Shown here: positions 44,068-52,619 of the stretch, piece by piece
Position numbering within the stretch: position 1 is the first letter of the stretch
How the letters are laid out: each line of letters starts with the position of its first letter
Assembly: GCA_947486185.1 (NCBI GenBank)
Contig: CANKTH010000001.1
Location: 62,001 to 126,000, forward strand
Length of the DNA: 64,000 bases
Direction: 5' to 3'
Source of the DNA: Deltaproteobacteria bacterium
Lineage (GTDB): Bacteria; Myxococcota_A; UBA796; SXON01
Program-made: the position numbers and the translations under genes
Notes under the pieces: generated by a model
What the model saw: only the letters and a program-made list of their open reading frames with translations
The model's database searches: none
Told to the model about the DNA's origin: nothing

Positions 44068-45659
44068 ATACCCTCCTTCGGTTGGTAGATCTTCACCTTG
44101 GGGACCTCCGCCTCGACTCTCAGAAAATCCTCATCAAACCATGTACGGTCCTTGAGGAAGTCAAAGCCCGAGCCGTCCGCGGTCCGATCGGGCAGCAGGA
44201 CATAGTCGAGACCGTCGCGCCGGACCATCAGACAGATGTCGTCGATGGTGGAGAAGGCGTGCACCGTGATGAAGCCGACACCCTGCGTCCAGCGGACGAT
44301 GAGCTGCGGGTCGGGGTGCCCGACGCGAAGGTCAGGGTCTTCCTGCTTTTTCTCTTGAAGCCACGCGGCGAGCGCCTGTCGCTGCTCGCGCACCTTGGGG
44401 CTCAGGTCGAGCACGCCGCGCCGTTGGGCCGACTCCATCAGCCCATAGCCCAAGGTGGCCCAGAGCACGATCCGGCCCACGATCCGCCAGGAGTCATCCC
44501 GTTGGCAGAGGAGGATCAGCGGCGGCGCGAATAGCCACAAGACGCCGATCGCGTGCCTCATGCCGAAATTCCACTCGGCGAACACGGCCTTGTGGATCAC
44601 CTGGAGCGCGGCGAGCTGGGCGAAGCCGATGAACAACACCAGGAGCAGCGGGCGGATCCCGGGATGGAGGAGCGCGCCCACGGCGAGCCGCCGAGCGCGG
44701 AGATCCCCGATGAGCGCCACCAGCAGCAAGAGCGGGGCGTACTGAGCGTAGCCGAAGTTGAGGAAATAGCCGTGTTTACCGCCGAGCATGAACGCCACAC
44801 CCACGCCCGACAGGCGGTCCCAGAACAGCTCGGCAGCGCTCGCCTGGTCAACGAGGAGATTGACGGGCGTGAGCCCAGGTTGAACCACCCACGAGTCAAA
44901 CCGAACCAGGGTGCCGAAATTCGCGTTCGGGATCGTGTCGAACCAGAGGTGCTGGACCAGGGCCGCGAACAGGGCCGCGGAGAGCGTTGCGGATATCGCA
45001 GTATAGACCCTGGACTTACGTGACGCGTCGGGCAGCAGGACCATGACCCACAAGAAGAGCAGCACGGCACCGCTGACCACCACAAAGGGTCCGCGAACCA
45101 GCATGATTCCGACACACCACAGGCCCGCCTCGACGCCTCCACGCCAGGACGGGCGCTCGACGACTCCCAGCAAGCGCCACACTGCCAGCGCCAGACAAAA
45201 GAAGCCCATGCCCTCGGTGTAGGGACGGGAGGTGTACTCCGCAAAACGGCTCTGCAAGGCCCACAACAGCATCAATACGTGGCCTGCGTCCAGCCCGGGC
45301 ACCTCCGCGTACACCGGACGCAGGAGGAGCCGGCGTCCGATCGGCCACATCAGCGCCACCGTCCCGAAGTAGAACAGGGTGGGTAGCCACACGGCGGCGA
45401 CATCGAGCGGGACGACCCGCGCCACCACGCCCAGCAGGTAGGGCCAGGCCGGATACACGGCCGTCGCGAAGGGGAAACTCGGGAATCCGGCGTGGAACAT
45501 GCTGACGCTGCTCACGAGACCGCGGCCCTCTGCCACGTTTCTGGCGATCTCGGCGTAGTAGCCGCCGTCATACCACCAATCGACGAACTGGGTGTTGAGC
45601 CCTATCTTGAGCAGCACCGAAAACCCCAAGATGAGGCCGAACCAGGTGCGTGGGCTCAT
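44052..45659 (-). CDS. GT-C family membrane glycosyltransferase (ArnT/PMT-like)
   Basis: 535 residues from the ATG at 45659 (AGGAGG ahead; ATGA overlap with the PLP gene). About ten or eleven membrane helices. The first periplasmic loop carries WWYDGGYYAEIARNVAEGRG, the Asp-containing motif of the ArnT/PMT type, followed by AVYPAWPYLLGVVARVVP. The C-terminal 130 residues are soluble (for example DGLDYVLLPDRTADGSGF). Such enzymes transfer a sugar from polyprenyl phosphate to lipid, glycan or protein on the outer face of the inner membrane. Partnered here by the DPM1-like GT2, which would make its donor. Confidence 0.85.
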   Translation of the reverse strand: MSPRTWFGLILGFSVLLKIGLNTQFVDWWYDGGYYAEIARNVAEGRGLVSSVSMFHAGFPSFPFATAVYPAWPYLLGVVARVVPLDVAAVWLPTLFYFGTVALMWPIGRRLLLRPVYAEVPGLDAGHVLMLLWALQSRFAEYTSRPYTEGMGFFCLALAVWRLLGVVERPSWRGGVEAGLWCVGIMLVRGPFVVVSGAVLLFLWVMVLLPDASRKSRVYTAISATLSAALFAALVQHLWFDTIPNANFGTLVRFDSWVVQPGLTPVNLLVDQASAAELFWDRLSGVGVAFMLGGKHGYFLNFGYAQYAPLLLLVALIGDLRARRLAVGALLHPGIRPLLLVLFIGFAQLAALQVIHKAVFAEWNFGMRHAIGVLWLFAPPLILLCQRDDSWRIVGRIVLWATLGYGLMESAQRRGVLDLSPKVREQRQALAAWLQEKKQEDPDLRVGHPDPQLIVRWTQGVGFITVHAFSTIDDICLMVRRDGLDYVLLPDRTADGSGFDFLKDRTWFDEDFLRVEAEVPKVKIYQPKEGICSSP

Positions 45660-46813
45660 CGGGCACCCTCCTGGGCGATCACCGCCAACGCGTGGGCCAA
45701 CCGTTCCGTCGTCTCCGACCAATGCAGGCCAAAACGAAGCTGATTCCTGCCGGAACCTTTGATGCACTTCACATGTAGACCACAAGCCTCCAGCCGCTGA
45801 TACAGAGGATAGGGGTCATCATCGCCGAAGTGAGCCACCACAACCCCGCCGTTGCTGACCGCGGGCTCAGGCGTCCAGCGGGCGCCATCAAAAAACCGTA
45901 GACGATACCTTGCTAAAGCAGCAGGTAACGCCGCGGCAAAGGCCTCGCTGAGCGCCCGAACCCGCGCGAGGGCGCGTGATGGGCCGATCGCACGGTAGAG
46001 CGAGAGCGCGGCGTCCAGCCCCGCCCAGAGCGAAAAATCTTGTGTTCCCGCTGGTTCAAACTGCGGAGCGGGGGCGTCGGGATCCACGGAGTGGCCGGCC
46101 CAGCTGGTGGCGCCCAGCGCCTCCCGGGCGCGCGCCGAGAAGAAACTCACTCCGCTACCGGCCGGGCCAGCCAGCCATTTATGGAAACTTCCAACAACGA
46201 TATCACCACGTATCATCCCTTCGTGCAGCCCCAGGGACTGGGCCACATCGACGATCACCCAGCCCGGCGCCGCCTGCAGCACAGGCTCCAGCTCCACCCG
46301 CCGACCTTCGGTCCAGTTGACGTGGGATACCAGCACAAGCTCCGGTCGGCGCTGGTGAATCGTGTCGAGCAGGGCTTCAGGTGGAACCAATACAAGCTCG
46401 ACGCCGGGGTGGCGCGCCCAGCCCGCCAGCGCGCCCTCATGCTCCTCGGTCGTGGTGACCAGACAGAGGGGACCGAGCACGCGGCAGATCGCAGGAACCA
46501 GGCTGCTCATCTGCGCGGTGGTCCCGAGCCCGAGCGCGGGGTTCGGGTGCGGCCACAAGCGCTGGATCTGGTCGCGCGCCCGGCGCATCGCTTCGCGTCC
46601 GCCAGTATGTTGGCCCAGAGGCCAACCCTCAAACTGTTTTGCAAAACCTGCCCGCGCTTCGGCGACGATGTGGCTCGGCGTCCCGATCGTTCCCGGATTC
46701 AGGTTCAACCGATCGTTTGTCCAAAGGCGCCGACGGAGCGCCTCCCAGTCCGACTCCGAAGAAAGCGGCCCGGTCAGGCCCGGCCCGAGAGACTGGGCGC
46801 TCAGGAGCTCCAC
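45656..46813 (-). CDS. Class V PLP-dependent enzyme (aminotransferase/desulfinase-like)
   Basis: 385 residues from the GTG at 46813 (GAAGG ahead). The longer frame upstream is antisense or out of frame with the neighbour. It belongs to the cysteine desulfurase/isopenicillin N epimerase-like group: NLNPGTIGTPSHIVAEARAG, GTTAQMSSLVPAI, TEEHEGALAGW (His125), VIVDVAQSLG (Asp189) and GSFHKWLAGPAGSG (Lys212, PLP Schiff base). No active-site Cys loop of SufS type is seen. Class V enzymes include those that release sulfite (as SO2) from cysteine sulfinate, which is the product of the dioxygenase in the same operon. Exact reaction inferred. Confidence 0.85.
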   Translation of the reverse strand: MELLSAQSLGPGLTGPLSSESDWEALRRRLWTNDRLNLNPGTIGTPSHIVAEARAGFAKQFEGWPLGQHTGGREAMRRARDQIQRLWPHPNPALGLGTTAQMSSLVPAICRVLGPLCLVTTTEEHEGALAGWARHPGVELVLVPPEALLDTIHQRRPELVLVSHVNWTEGRRVELEPVLQAAPGWVIVDVAQSLGLHEGMIRGDIVVGSFHKWLAGPAGSGVSFFSARAREALGATSWAGHSVDPDAPAPQFEPAGTQDFSLWAGLDAALSLYRAIGPSRALARVRALSEAFAAALPAALARYRLRFFDGARWTPEPAVSNGGVVVAHFGDDDPYPLYQRLEACGLHVKCIKGSGRNQLRFGLHWSETTERLAHALAVIAQEGAR

Positions 46814-47973
46814 GACACCTTCGGTACAAAGAGCGCGGGGCGGATGCGGGCGGCGTGTTGGTGGATCACGGCGAACAAGGGGCGGATCGCCTGCTCGAAC
46901 GCGGTGTGCGCGACGCACGAGGCGACCCAGTGCGCCTCAATGTTGTAGGTGTCCTTGGTCAGGACCTGCTCACCGCGCGGGTCGTAGCCGTGCTGGATGC
47001 TGGCCGCGACGCCCAGGTCGATCGCGACCTTGTGGACCTCCGCCGCGATCTCGTTGATACACCAGGATCGTTCGGTCACATGGTTGATGACCCGGTGCTC
47101 CCCGGGGCGGGCGGGACGCTCAGCGAGATCGGCGAGCGAGCTCACCGAATCGGACAGCGCCATGAGCCCCGAGCGTTGAAGTCCCGTGCCATAGACGGTC
47201 ATGGGGTGGCCGACCACCGTCTGGGCGATGAAGCGGTTGACCACCGTGCCCCACACCCCATCGTAATCAAAACGCGTACATAATGCAGGATCCTGGCGGG
47301 TCCTCTCGGTGTCGACCCCGTAGATGGTCGACTGCATGATGTCCGTCACCGCGAGGCCCCACTTCCGGCAAGCGAGCGAAATGTAGTTCGAATCGTTGAT
47401 CTTGGAGATGTGGTAGATGTCGTCGGACTCGCGCGGGTAAGGCATAGGACGGCTCGCGCGTTGCCCAAGATACTCTGGATAGAAGTACCCTTCCGCGATG
47501 TCGATCCCGCCACGCGCATACTCGCCGAAGGTGCCGAGCTTGATCAGGTGCGCGTGCGGCGCGGCCCGGCGTAGCGCCCAGAGCAGGCGGAGGTTGCCGC
47601 CCTCGTTGTTGTGTATGGTGAACAACGCTTGTTCCGGGCCCATCATCGACCAGGGCGCCGAGCACTGCTGCGCGAGGTGGTAGACCACCCCAGGCTGCAC
47701 CTCGGCTACGAGCTGCTCCAGCGCGTCGGACACGACATCGAGCTCTACCGTCCTCAAGTTGGAGAAGCCAAGCGAACGTGCCGCGTCCACCCGCTCGCTC
47801 AGCTCCCGGATTGGCGTGACGCTGTTACCCCCCACCTCAGCCACCAATCGCCGGCGGAGACCGTTGTCCACCATCCAGATTGGCCGCTCGGGGGCGCGAG
47901 CGGCGAGCTCCAAGACCAAGGGCCAACCCACATAACCGTCGGCGCCGAGTACGAGGATCGGCGAGGCGCTCAC
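46801..47973 (-). CDS. UDP-sulfoquinovose synthase (SQD1)-like epimerase
   Basis: 390 residues; its GTG overlaps the TGA of the lipoprotein gene. SQD1 and archaeal Agl3 add sulfite to UDP-glucose to give UDP-sulfoquinovose. The NAD motif LGADGYVGWPLVLEL, HLIKLGTFGEYARGGIDIAE (Thr148), YHISKINDS (Tyr187, Lys191), YDGVWGTVVNRFIAQ and VGHPMTVYGTG line up along the full length of SQD1, including the three catalytic residues. One difference: the SQD1 segment EQRSAPYSM reads QQCSAPWSM here, so an Arg near the sulfite pocket is Cys. The product could be a related sulfosugar or another derivative. Confidence 0.85.
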   Translation of the reverse strand: MSASPILVLGADGYVGWPLVLELAARAPERPIWMVDNGLRRRLVAEVGGNSVTPIRELSERVDAARSLGFSNLRTVELDVVSDALEQLVAEVQPGVVYHLAQQCSAPWSMMGPEQALFTIHNNEGGNLRLLWALRRAAPHAHLIKLGTFGEYARGGIDIAEGYFYPEYLGQRASRPMPYPRESDDIYHISKINDSNYISLACRKWGLAVTDIMQSTIYGVDTERTRQDPALCTRFDYDGVWGTVVNRFIAQTVVGHPMTVYGTGLQRSGLMALSDSVSSLADLAERPARPGEHRVINHVTERSWCINEIAAEVHKVAIDLGVAASIQHGYDPRGEQVLTKDTYNIEAHWVASCVAHTAFEQAIRPLFAVIHQHAARIRPALFVPKVSWSS

Positions 47974-49220
47974 TCGGACACCGGCGAGACCGCGAGCCAG
48001 TCCACCTCAGCGGTGCCCATCGCGTCGGCGAACCGCGTACAAATCCTCGCTTTTACCGCCCCTTTCGGCACCTCGAACACCTTCTTGAACTCCACCCAGC
48101 CCGCCGGCACTTGCGCGGTATGTACCCGAACATACTTGCCCGTAGACGGCGAAAGTAGCTCGCCGGTTACGGCCCACGCGCGGATTTCCGTCGCGAAGCC
48201 TGCGCCACCTTTTTCCTGCCGCTGGAGCTCGGTCACCCGTACCCTGCCGTACGCGGCCATCTTGGGTGTCGGGACAAAGTCGAGGCTACACGCTGCGGCT
48301 TTACTAACTTCTACCGTCGTTTTGAGGCGAAAGCCCACCGCGTCACCCAGCTCGCCGATGCTGGCCTCGGCGCCGCTGCTCGGCAGGAGGAAGTCGAAAC
48401 CCGCGGGCGCGCCATGGGTGCCGCCCGGCTCATCGAGCGTCCAGCGGCCGCCACCACCGCTGACAGTAGCGGGAAGCTCGACCTTGGTGTTGCCGTCAGA
48501 CTTGGGCGGTGGAGGGGCGTCCGGGGTGGTCAGGCAGGGGCAGGGTGGGCAGGTCCCGTCAGCTTCTGGTGCGACCCCGACGCTCGTGCTCGCGGCGGCC
48601 TCCGGCGCGGCAGCGATCGCGGTAGCCGCCTCGTCCCCCGGCAATGCCGGCCCGGTGCCGATCAGCAAGGAGTCCACCTCGATCGTGCCGGTCGAACGTA
48701 CAAAACGGAAGCAGAACTCGCCCGTCACCGCGCCGGGCAGCGGGTTGACCACCACGGCGGTCGTCAGCCAGTCACCTGCGGTCCGGATGTTCTTGAGCAC
48801 CGAATAACGCCCGGTTTCGGGAGAGATCAGCGAACCGTCGGCCCCGTGGTTGCGGAGCTCCAGGTTGACGCCCATGAAATTCTGCGGGCCCGGGTCCACC
48901 GAGATCACGCGCCAACGGGTCTCCAGACGCGAGAGGCCGGCGAGCGGAAGATCCGGCGTACATACGACGGCGTTACTCTCAGAGCGCACCTCGAAGTGAA
49001 AGCCCTTGCTGCCGTCCGACAGCGGTCCGGTCCACGCATCGACCCCCGCGCCCGGCGGAAAGTGAAACACGAGGCCCGCCGGCGCCCCCTTGGCCCCCCC
49101 GGCGACATCGAGGTCCAACGAATAGCCGCCGTCCACCGAAGGAACCAATGTAGGAGCTGCATTTTCTGTAGGCAGCGCGGAGTCTTCGCATGCCAGGAGC
49201 ATCAGGAGCGTCGGGACCAT
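47970..49220 (-). CDS. Lipoprotein with duplicated jelly-roll domains
   Basis: 416 residues with the short signal MVPTLLMLLAC. Two copies of the same beta domain occur at about 30-190 and 265-412: each has a GAPAG[LF]-F-FP/LP start, a long strand pair (SLISPETGRYSVLKNIRTAG and ELLSPSTGKYVRVHTAQVPA) and an end of the type GTIEVDSLLIG / GTAEVDWLAV. They look like carbohydrate-binding jelly-rolls. The linker has a CPPCPC cluster. First gene of the operon, coupled (GTGA) to the SQD1-like gene; it could bind the operon's glycan product on the surface. Confidence 0.75.
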   Translation of the reverse strand: MVPTLLMLLACEDSALPTENAAPTLVPSVDGGYSLDLDVAGGAKGAPAGLVFHFPPGAGVDAWTGPLSDGSKGFHFEVRSESNAVVCTPDLPLAGLSRLETRWRVISVDPGPQNFMGVNLELRNHGADGSLISPETGRYSVLKNIRTAGDWLTTAVVVNPLPGAVTGEFCFRFVRSTGTIEVDSLLIGTGPALPGDEAATAIAAAPEAAASTSVGVAPEADGTCPPCPCLTTPDAPPPPKSDGNTKVELPATVSGGGGRWTLDEPGGTHGAPAGFDFLLPSSGAEASIGELGDAVGFRLKTTVEVSKAAACSLDFVPTPKMAAYGRVRVTELQRQEKGGAGFATEIRAWAVTGELLSPSTGKYVRVHTAQVPAGWVEFKKVFEVPKGAVKARICTRFADAMGTAEVDWLAVSPVSE

Positions 49221-49247
49221 GCGGCCATCTACCCCGCCACCCCCACC

Positions 49248-49265
49248 CGGCGCGAGGACGCGCCG
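49248..49265. terminator. Strong hairpin ahead of the sulfo-operon
   Basis: Perfect arms CGGCGCG and CGCGCCG around a four-base loop, in the 67 bases between the TonB-like gene and the lipoprotein start (both minus strand). No T-run. It may end the TonB-like transcript or sit in the operon leader. Confidence 0.45.
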
Positions 49266-49287
49266 AACGAAGCGTAACGATGTGATT

Positions 49288-50358
49288 TTATCTTGGGTTT
49301 TTCATGATACCAGGGAACTGGACGCCCGCCCGGGGGTCCACGCCCTGATACTGCATCGACGCGTGGCCAAAGTTGACGTCAAACCCCAGCTCCTCCAGGT
49401 ACACCCGACCATCCCGTGACACGAGCTGCTCCGGCGGGTTGGGGAAGGGTCCAGCGGTACGAAAGGCGTTGATCACCGCCACATCGAGCGCGACGATGCC
49501 GCTCTCATCGGTGACCTCGATGCTCTCCAAGGCGCCGTCGCCGTCGAGCACCACCGCGACGACCGTGCCGTAGTGACTCTTGCTGATGCGGGTGGACGCG
49601 GGGAGGTTGTCGAGGTTCTGCTCCCAATAGAAGCTCACCTGACGCTTGATCCGGTTGATGTAGCTGGCACCGACGAACTCACGCGCGTTGATCGCCACTT
49701 TGTCGCCGACGCGCTCATTGAGCAGGTCATTCTGGGGTGCCCCCGCGATGCTCTGACTCCGCGACGAGGCCATCACCGGTGCGGCGAGCCCCTCCTTGTT
49801 GCTTACCGTCCACTGCGAAGGTACCGAGGTACGAGGCGGACCTTTACCCAGCGCCGGCTCGTTCGCGCCGCCCGCACTGGCGCCGGTGGACTGTTCGGTC
49901 GCCCCGACGTCGGCCACCTCCTCCAGCGCCAGCTTCGACTCCCGAGAATAACGGTCGGAGAGCACCTCCGGGTTGACCTTGAACGCGGCGGTCCGGGTCT
50001 CCTCGGGCACCGAGACGTCGTGCTCGGCGAGGTAGTCCGCTTTGAGCGGGCGGCGCGAATCAACCGGGGGCGGCAGGTCGACCACCTGACCGTCCGGCAG
50101 CTCGGGCTCTGGCTCGGGCTCGGGTTCGGGTTCGGGCTCCACCGCGTCCGGCCCGAGCAGCGGGTTTGATACCATGCTCGGGTCCGACACGAGCTCCATG
50201 TCGCCGTCAAGGAGCGTAATCGCGACCGGCGCCTCCCAGGCCTGAGTCTGGATCGACTCCAGAAAGGGCGCGCCGAGGAAAAACAGGAACACGTGCACGA
50301 GCAACGACGCTGCGAGGAGCAGCAGGGTTGGCAGGAGCTTGGGCTCGGGCAGGTCCAC
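49288..50358 (-). CDS. TonB-like energy-transducing protein
   Basis: 356 residues. One N-terminal membrane helix (LLPTLLLLAASLLVHVFLFF) is followed by a Pro-Glu repeat stretch (EPEPEPEPEPEPELP), typical of the periplasm-spanning TonB linker. The C-terminal domain has GTVVAVVLDGDGALESIEVT, DESGIVALDVAVINAFRTAG and PFPNPPEQLV, the TonB_C signature. TonB proteins link the inner-membrane proton motor to outer-membrane transporters or, in myxobacteria, to motility complexes. No ExbB/ExbD is in the window. Confidence 0.85.
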   Translation of the reverse strand: MDLPEPKLLPTLLLLAASLLVHVFLFFLGAPFLESIQTQAWEAPVAITLLDGDMELVSDPSMVSNPLLGPDAVEPEPEPEPEPEPELPDGQVVDLPPPVDSRRPLKADYLAEHDVSVPEETRTAAFKVNPEVLSDRYSRESKLALEEVADVGATEQSTGASAGGANEPALGKGPPRTSVPSQWTVSNKEGLAAPVMASSRSQSIAGAPQNDLLNERVGDKVAINAREFVGASYINRIKRQVSFYWEQNLDNLPASTRISKSHYGTVVAVVLDGDGALESIEVTDESGIVALDVAVINAFRTAGPFPNPPEQLVSRDGRVYLEELGFDVNFGHASMQYQGVDPRAGVQFPGIMKNPR

Positions 50359-50452
50359 GGAGCCAGCATAGGGCGAGCGGCGGGGATCGGCCAGCCCAGG
50401 AGCACGGGGCTCAACGAGACGTGACGACTCGCGCCTGGGTTAAGCCCGGCCG

Positions 50453-50836
50453 GTGAACCTCTCTCCGCGCGCGCTCGCCCTCCGTTTGCTCATCTTGGCG
50501 CTCCTCGGCGTGTGGGTATGGAACTCGCTCGACCAACCGGTGTCGGAGGGGGTGTTGGAGCTTATTCCTACGTCAGTCGCCGATCCGGCGCTCGCCCTGC
50601 CGGGTGGTCCCCCGTCAGGCGGCCCGGAGCTGCTCTTCGAACGCGCGGCCGCGGTCCAGGCCGCCGGCTGCCCGGTGCCGGCTGGCACGGTGCTCACTCT
50701 GAAGTTGGGGCCGGGAGGGCTCGGTGAGGCCTTGTTGGTGCCGGCGCCCGAGCCCGCGCTCAGGACCTGCCTGGAGGCCGCCCTGGCCGCAGCACCGTGG
50801 CCCGCGGGAGCGGCCAGCTTGGAGCTTAGTTTTTGA
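50453..50836 (+). CDS. Small membrane-anchored protein, unknown
   Basis: 127 residues from GTG. One N-terminal helix (ALRLLILALLGVWVWNSL) would anchor it. The remainder is Ala/Pro/Gly/Leu-rich with two cysteines and a short beta-like domain (GTVLTLKLGPGGLGEALLVP). No motif recognised. It is divergent from the TonB-like gene, 94 bases between start codons, and its end is 13 bases from the convergent lipase gene. Confidence 0.5.
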   Translation: MNLSPRALALRLLILALLGVWVWNSLDQPVSEGVLELIPTSVADPALALPGGPPSGGPELLFERAAAVQAAGCPVPAGTVLTLKLGPGGLGEALLVPAPEPALRTCLEAALAAAPWPAGAASLELSF

Positions 50837-50849
50837 CCGGGGCGGCGCC

Positions 50850-52619
50850 TCAGCCCCTTCGACGCCTCAGCCCCAGCATACCGAGGAACAACGCCCAACC
50901 ACCCGCCGCGAGCGGCGTGGACTCACACCCGCAGCCGCCGTCCTTGCCGCGGCCATCTTCGAACACTCCGCCTTTGTCACCCGTGTCATCCAGCCGAGGA
51001 CTGTCCTCGTTGGCCGGCGGATCGCTGTCATCGGTGGCCGGCACACCCGTGTCGTCGGTCGGTGTCACCCCGGTGTCATCGGTTGGCGTCGTGCCCGAGT
51101 CATCCGGGGGATCCGCCAACACCGCCTCGACCCAGTTGATGGTGTCGGCGACGATGTACCGTTCGCCTACCCCTACCTGCCAGCCCTTCTCGACCGGATC
51201 GGTCGCTGCGTCGTCGATCAGGAGCTGGCCGGTGATCGGGCTAGCATAGAGCAGATCGAGGTGGGAAAGGTTGACGATCTTCACCTCGCCAACCGCCGCG
51301 CCGCGCGCGGTGAGGTTGTCGGTGTGCGTCGCCGAGCTGACGAAGACCAGGCCATCACTCGGGCCGGTCACCTCACCGACGATGAGTTTTCCCGAGCTGA
51401 TACCCTGAAGATCACTCTCGCTCACCCCCACCGAAACATAGGCATCGCCGATCAGGTCGGCCATCAGATCGGTCCACGCGTCGAGGCCCGCGGTGGCCAT
51501 GTCCAAAAAAGCCGCGTCAAAATAGTTGGTGAGCCAGGTCTCGGTGCCGTTGGGCATCACCGGGTTCTCCCCCGCGAGCACAAAGATCTCGACCCCTGGA
51601 TCGACGCCGGCCGCTCCGATCTGCCCGATCAAATCGTCACCGTCGGCGATCGCTGCGTCGACGCCGTCGCTGTAGCTCTGCGCGCCGTAGCCGCCCTCGT
51701 AGGTGGTGTACCAATCCGGCTGGAGCGCGTACAGGCCCAACGCAACAATCTCTCCCGGGAGATCGTAGTCCTGACGCCGGAGCAGCTGTCGGTGCCCCGG
51801 GAAGAGATCCCCGTTGTCCGACAAGAAATCCTGTGCCGTCAGGTCGGTGGTCACCAGGGGGTTCAAGGTGGTGTAGGGATACCAGGTGCGCCAGGAGCTC
51901 GGCGACAGCGCGGTGTCCGATTCGAGCGCGCTCAGGTTCGCGAGCGGCCAACGGAAGGAGGTGTCGATGCCGTCGAGCGGGGTGGCGATGAACACCGCCC
52001 GTCGTACATCATCCCGGTAGTCCGTACCAAAACGATTGTAATCGTCGTCGCTCCAGGTCGTGCCCGAGACATTCGACAGGTAGATCGCGGCGGCGATCCC
52101 GCCCTTGGAGTGGGCCACCACGTCCACCTTGCTCGCGCCCGTGCGGACCTTGATCCGCGCGATCGCGTCGGCGATCATCTCCGCCTGCATGAACGCGTCC
52201 CCGTGCGGGTGAGCAAAGGTCAGCGAATAGACCGGGCGACCCTCCAGATCCATGTGGGTGGCCATCGTGATGAAGCCGCGGCTACCGTTGTCGCCGGCGC
52301 CCGGCACGAACAGGATCGGGGTGCCCTGCGCGGCGATCTCCGACAGCCCGACATGGAGGAGCGCCATCCAAGACGGTGGTTCGTCCGAGCCAAAACAGTC
52401 GTCGATCCACGGTGCGTACGCCGACGCGGCGGGCCAGGAGGTGTTGATGTTGAAGCTCTCTTGGGCGAATAGGATCCGATCCGGATCCTCCAGACGCTCG
52501 ATCACGGCCCAGAGCTGGATCGCCTCATCGTCGGTCCAGGTCTCTCGGCCCGAGAAGCTCGCGGCTGGGTTGGCGGCGTCAAAGCCCGAGGTGGCGAGCG
52601 CGAGTGAGACAAGAATCAT
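50850..52619 (-). CDS. Secreted lipase-like alpha/beta hydrolase with MYXO-CTERM tail
   Basis: 589 residues. A short signal (MILVSLALATSG) leads a lipase-like domain with PILFVPGAGDNGSRG and the nucleophile motif VDVVAHSKGGIAAAIYL (Ser171, AxSxG variant), typical of triacylglycerol lipases. A linker with repeated DDTG/PTDDTG units follows. The end GGCGCEST, a hydrophobic stretch AGGWALFLGMLGL and RRRRG is a textbook MYXO-CTERM sorting signal, which targets proteins to the surface after cleavage. It overlaps the upstream hydrolase gene by four bases, so it is the last gene of the lipid operon from 57208. Confidence 0.9.
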   Translation of the reverse strand: MILVSLALATSGFDAANPAASFSGRETWTDDEAIQLWAVIERLEDPDRILFAQESFNINTSWPAASAYAPWIDDCFGSDEPPSWMALLHVGLSEIAAQGTPILFVPGAGDNGSRGFITMATHMDLEGRPVYSLTFAHPHGDAFMQAEMIADAIARIKVRTGASKVDVVAHSKGGIAAAIYLSNVSGTTWSDDDYNRFGTDYRDDVRRAVFIATPLDGIDTSFRWPLANLSALESDTALSPSSWRTWYPYTTLNPLVTTDLTAQDFLSDNGDLFPGHRQLLRRQDYDLPGEIVALGLYALQPDWYTTYEGGYGAQSYSDGVDAAIADGDDLIGQIGAAGVDPGVEIFVLAGENPVMPNGTETWLTNYFDAAFLDMATAGLDAWTDLMADLIGDAYVSVGVSESDLQGISSGKLIVGEVTGPSDGLVFVSSATHTDNLTARGAAVGEVKIVNLSHLDLLYASPITGQLLIDDAATDPVEKGWQVGVGERYIVADTINWVEAVLADPPDDSGTTPTDDTGVTPTDDTGVPATDDSDPPANEDSPRLDDTGDKGGVFEDGRGKDGGCGCESTPLAAGGWALFLGMLGLRRRRG

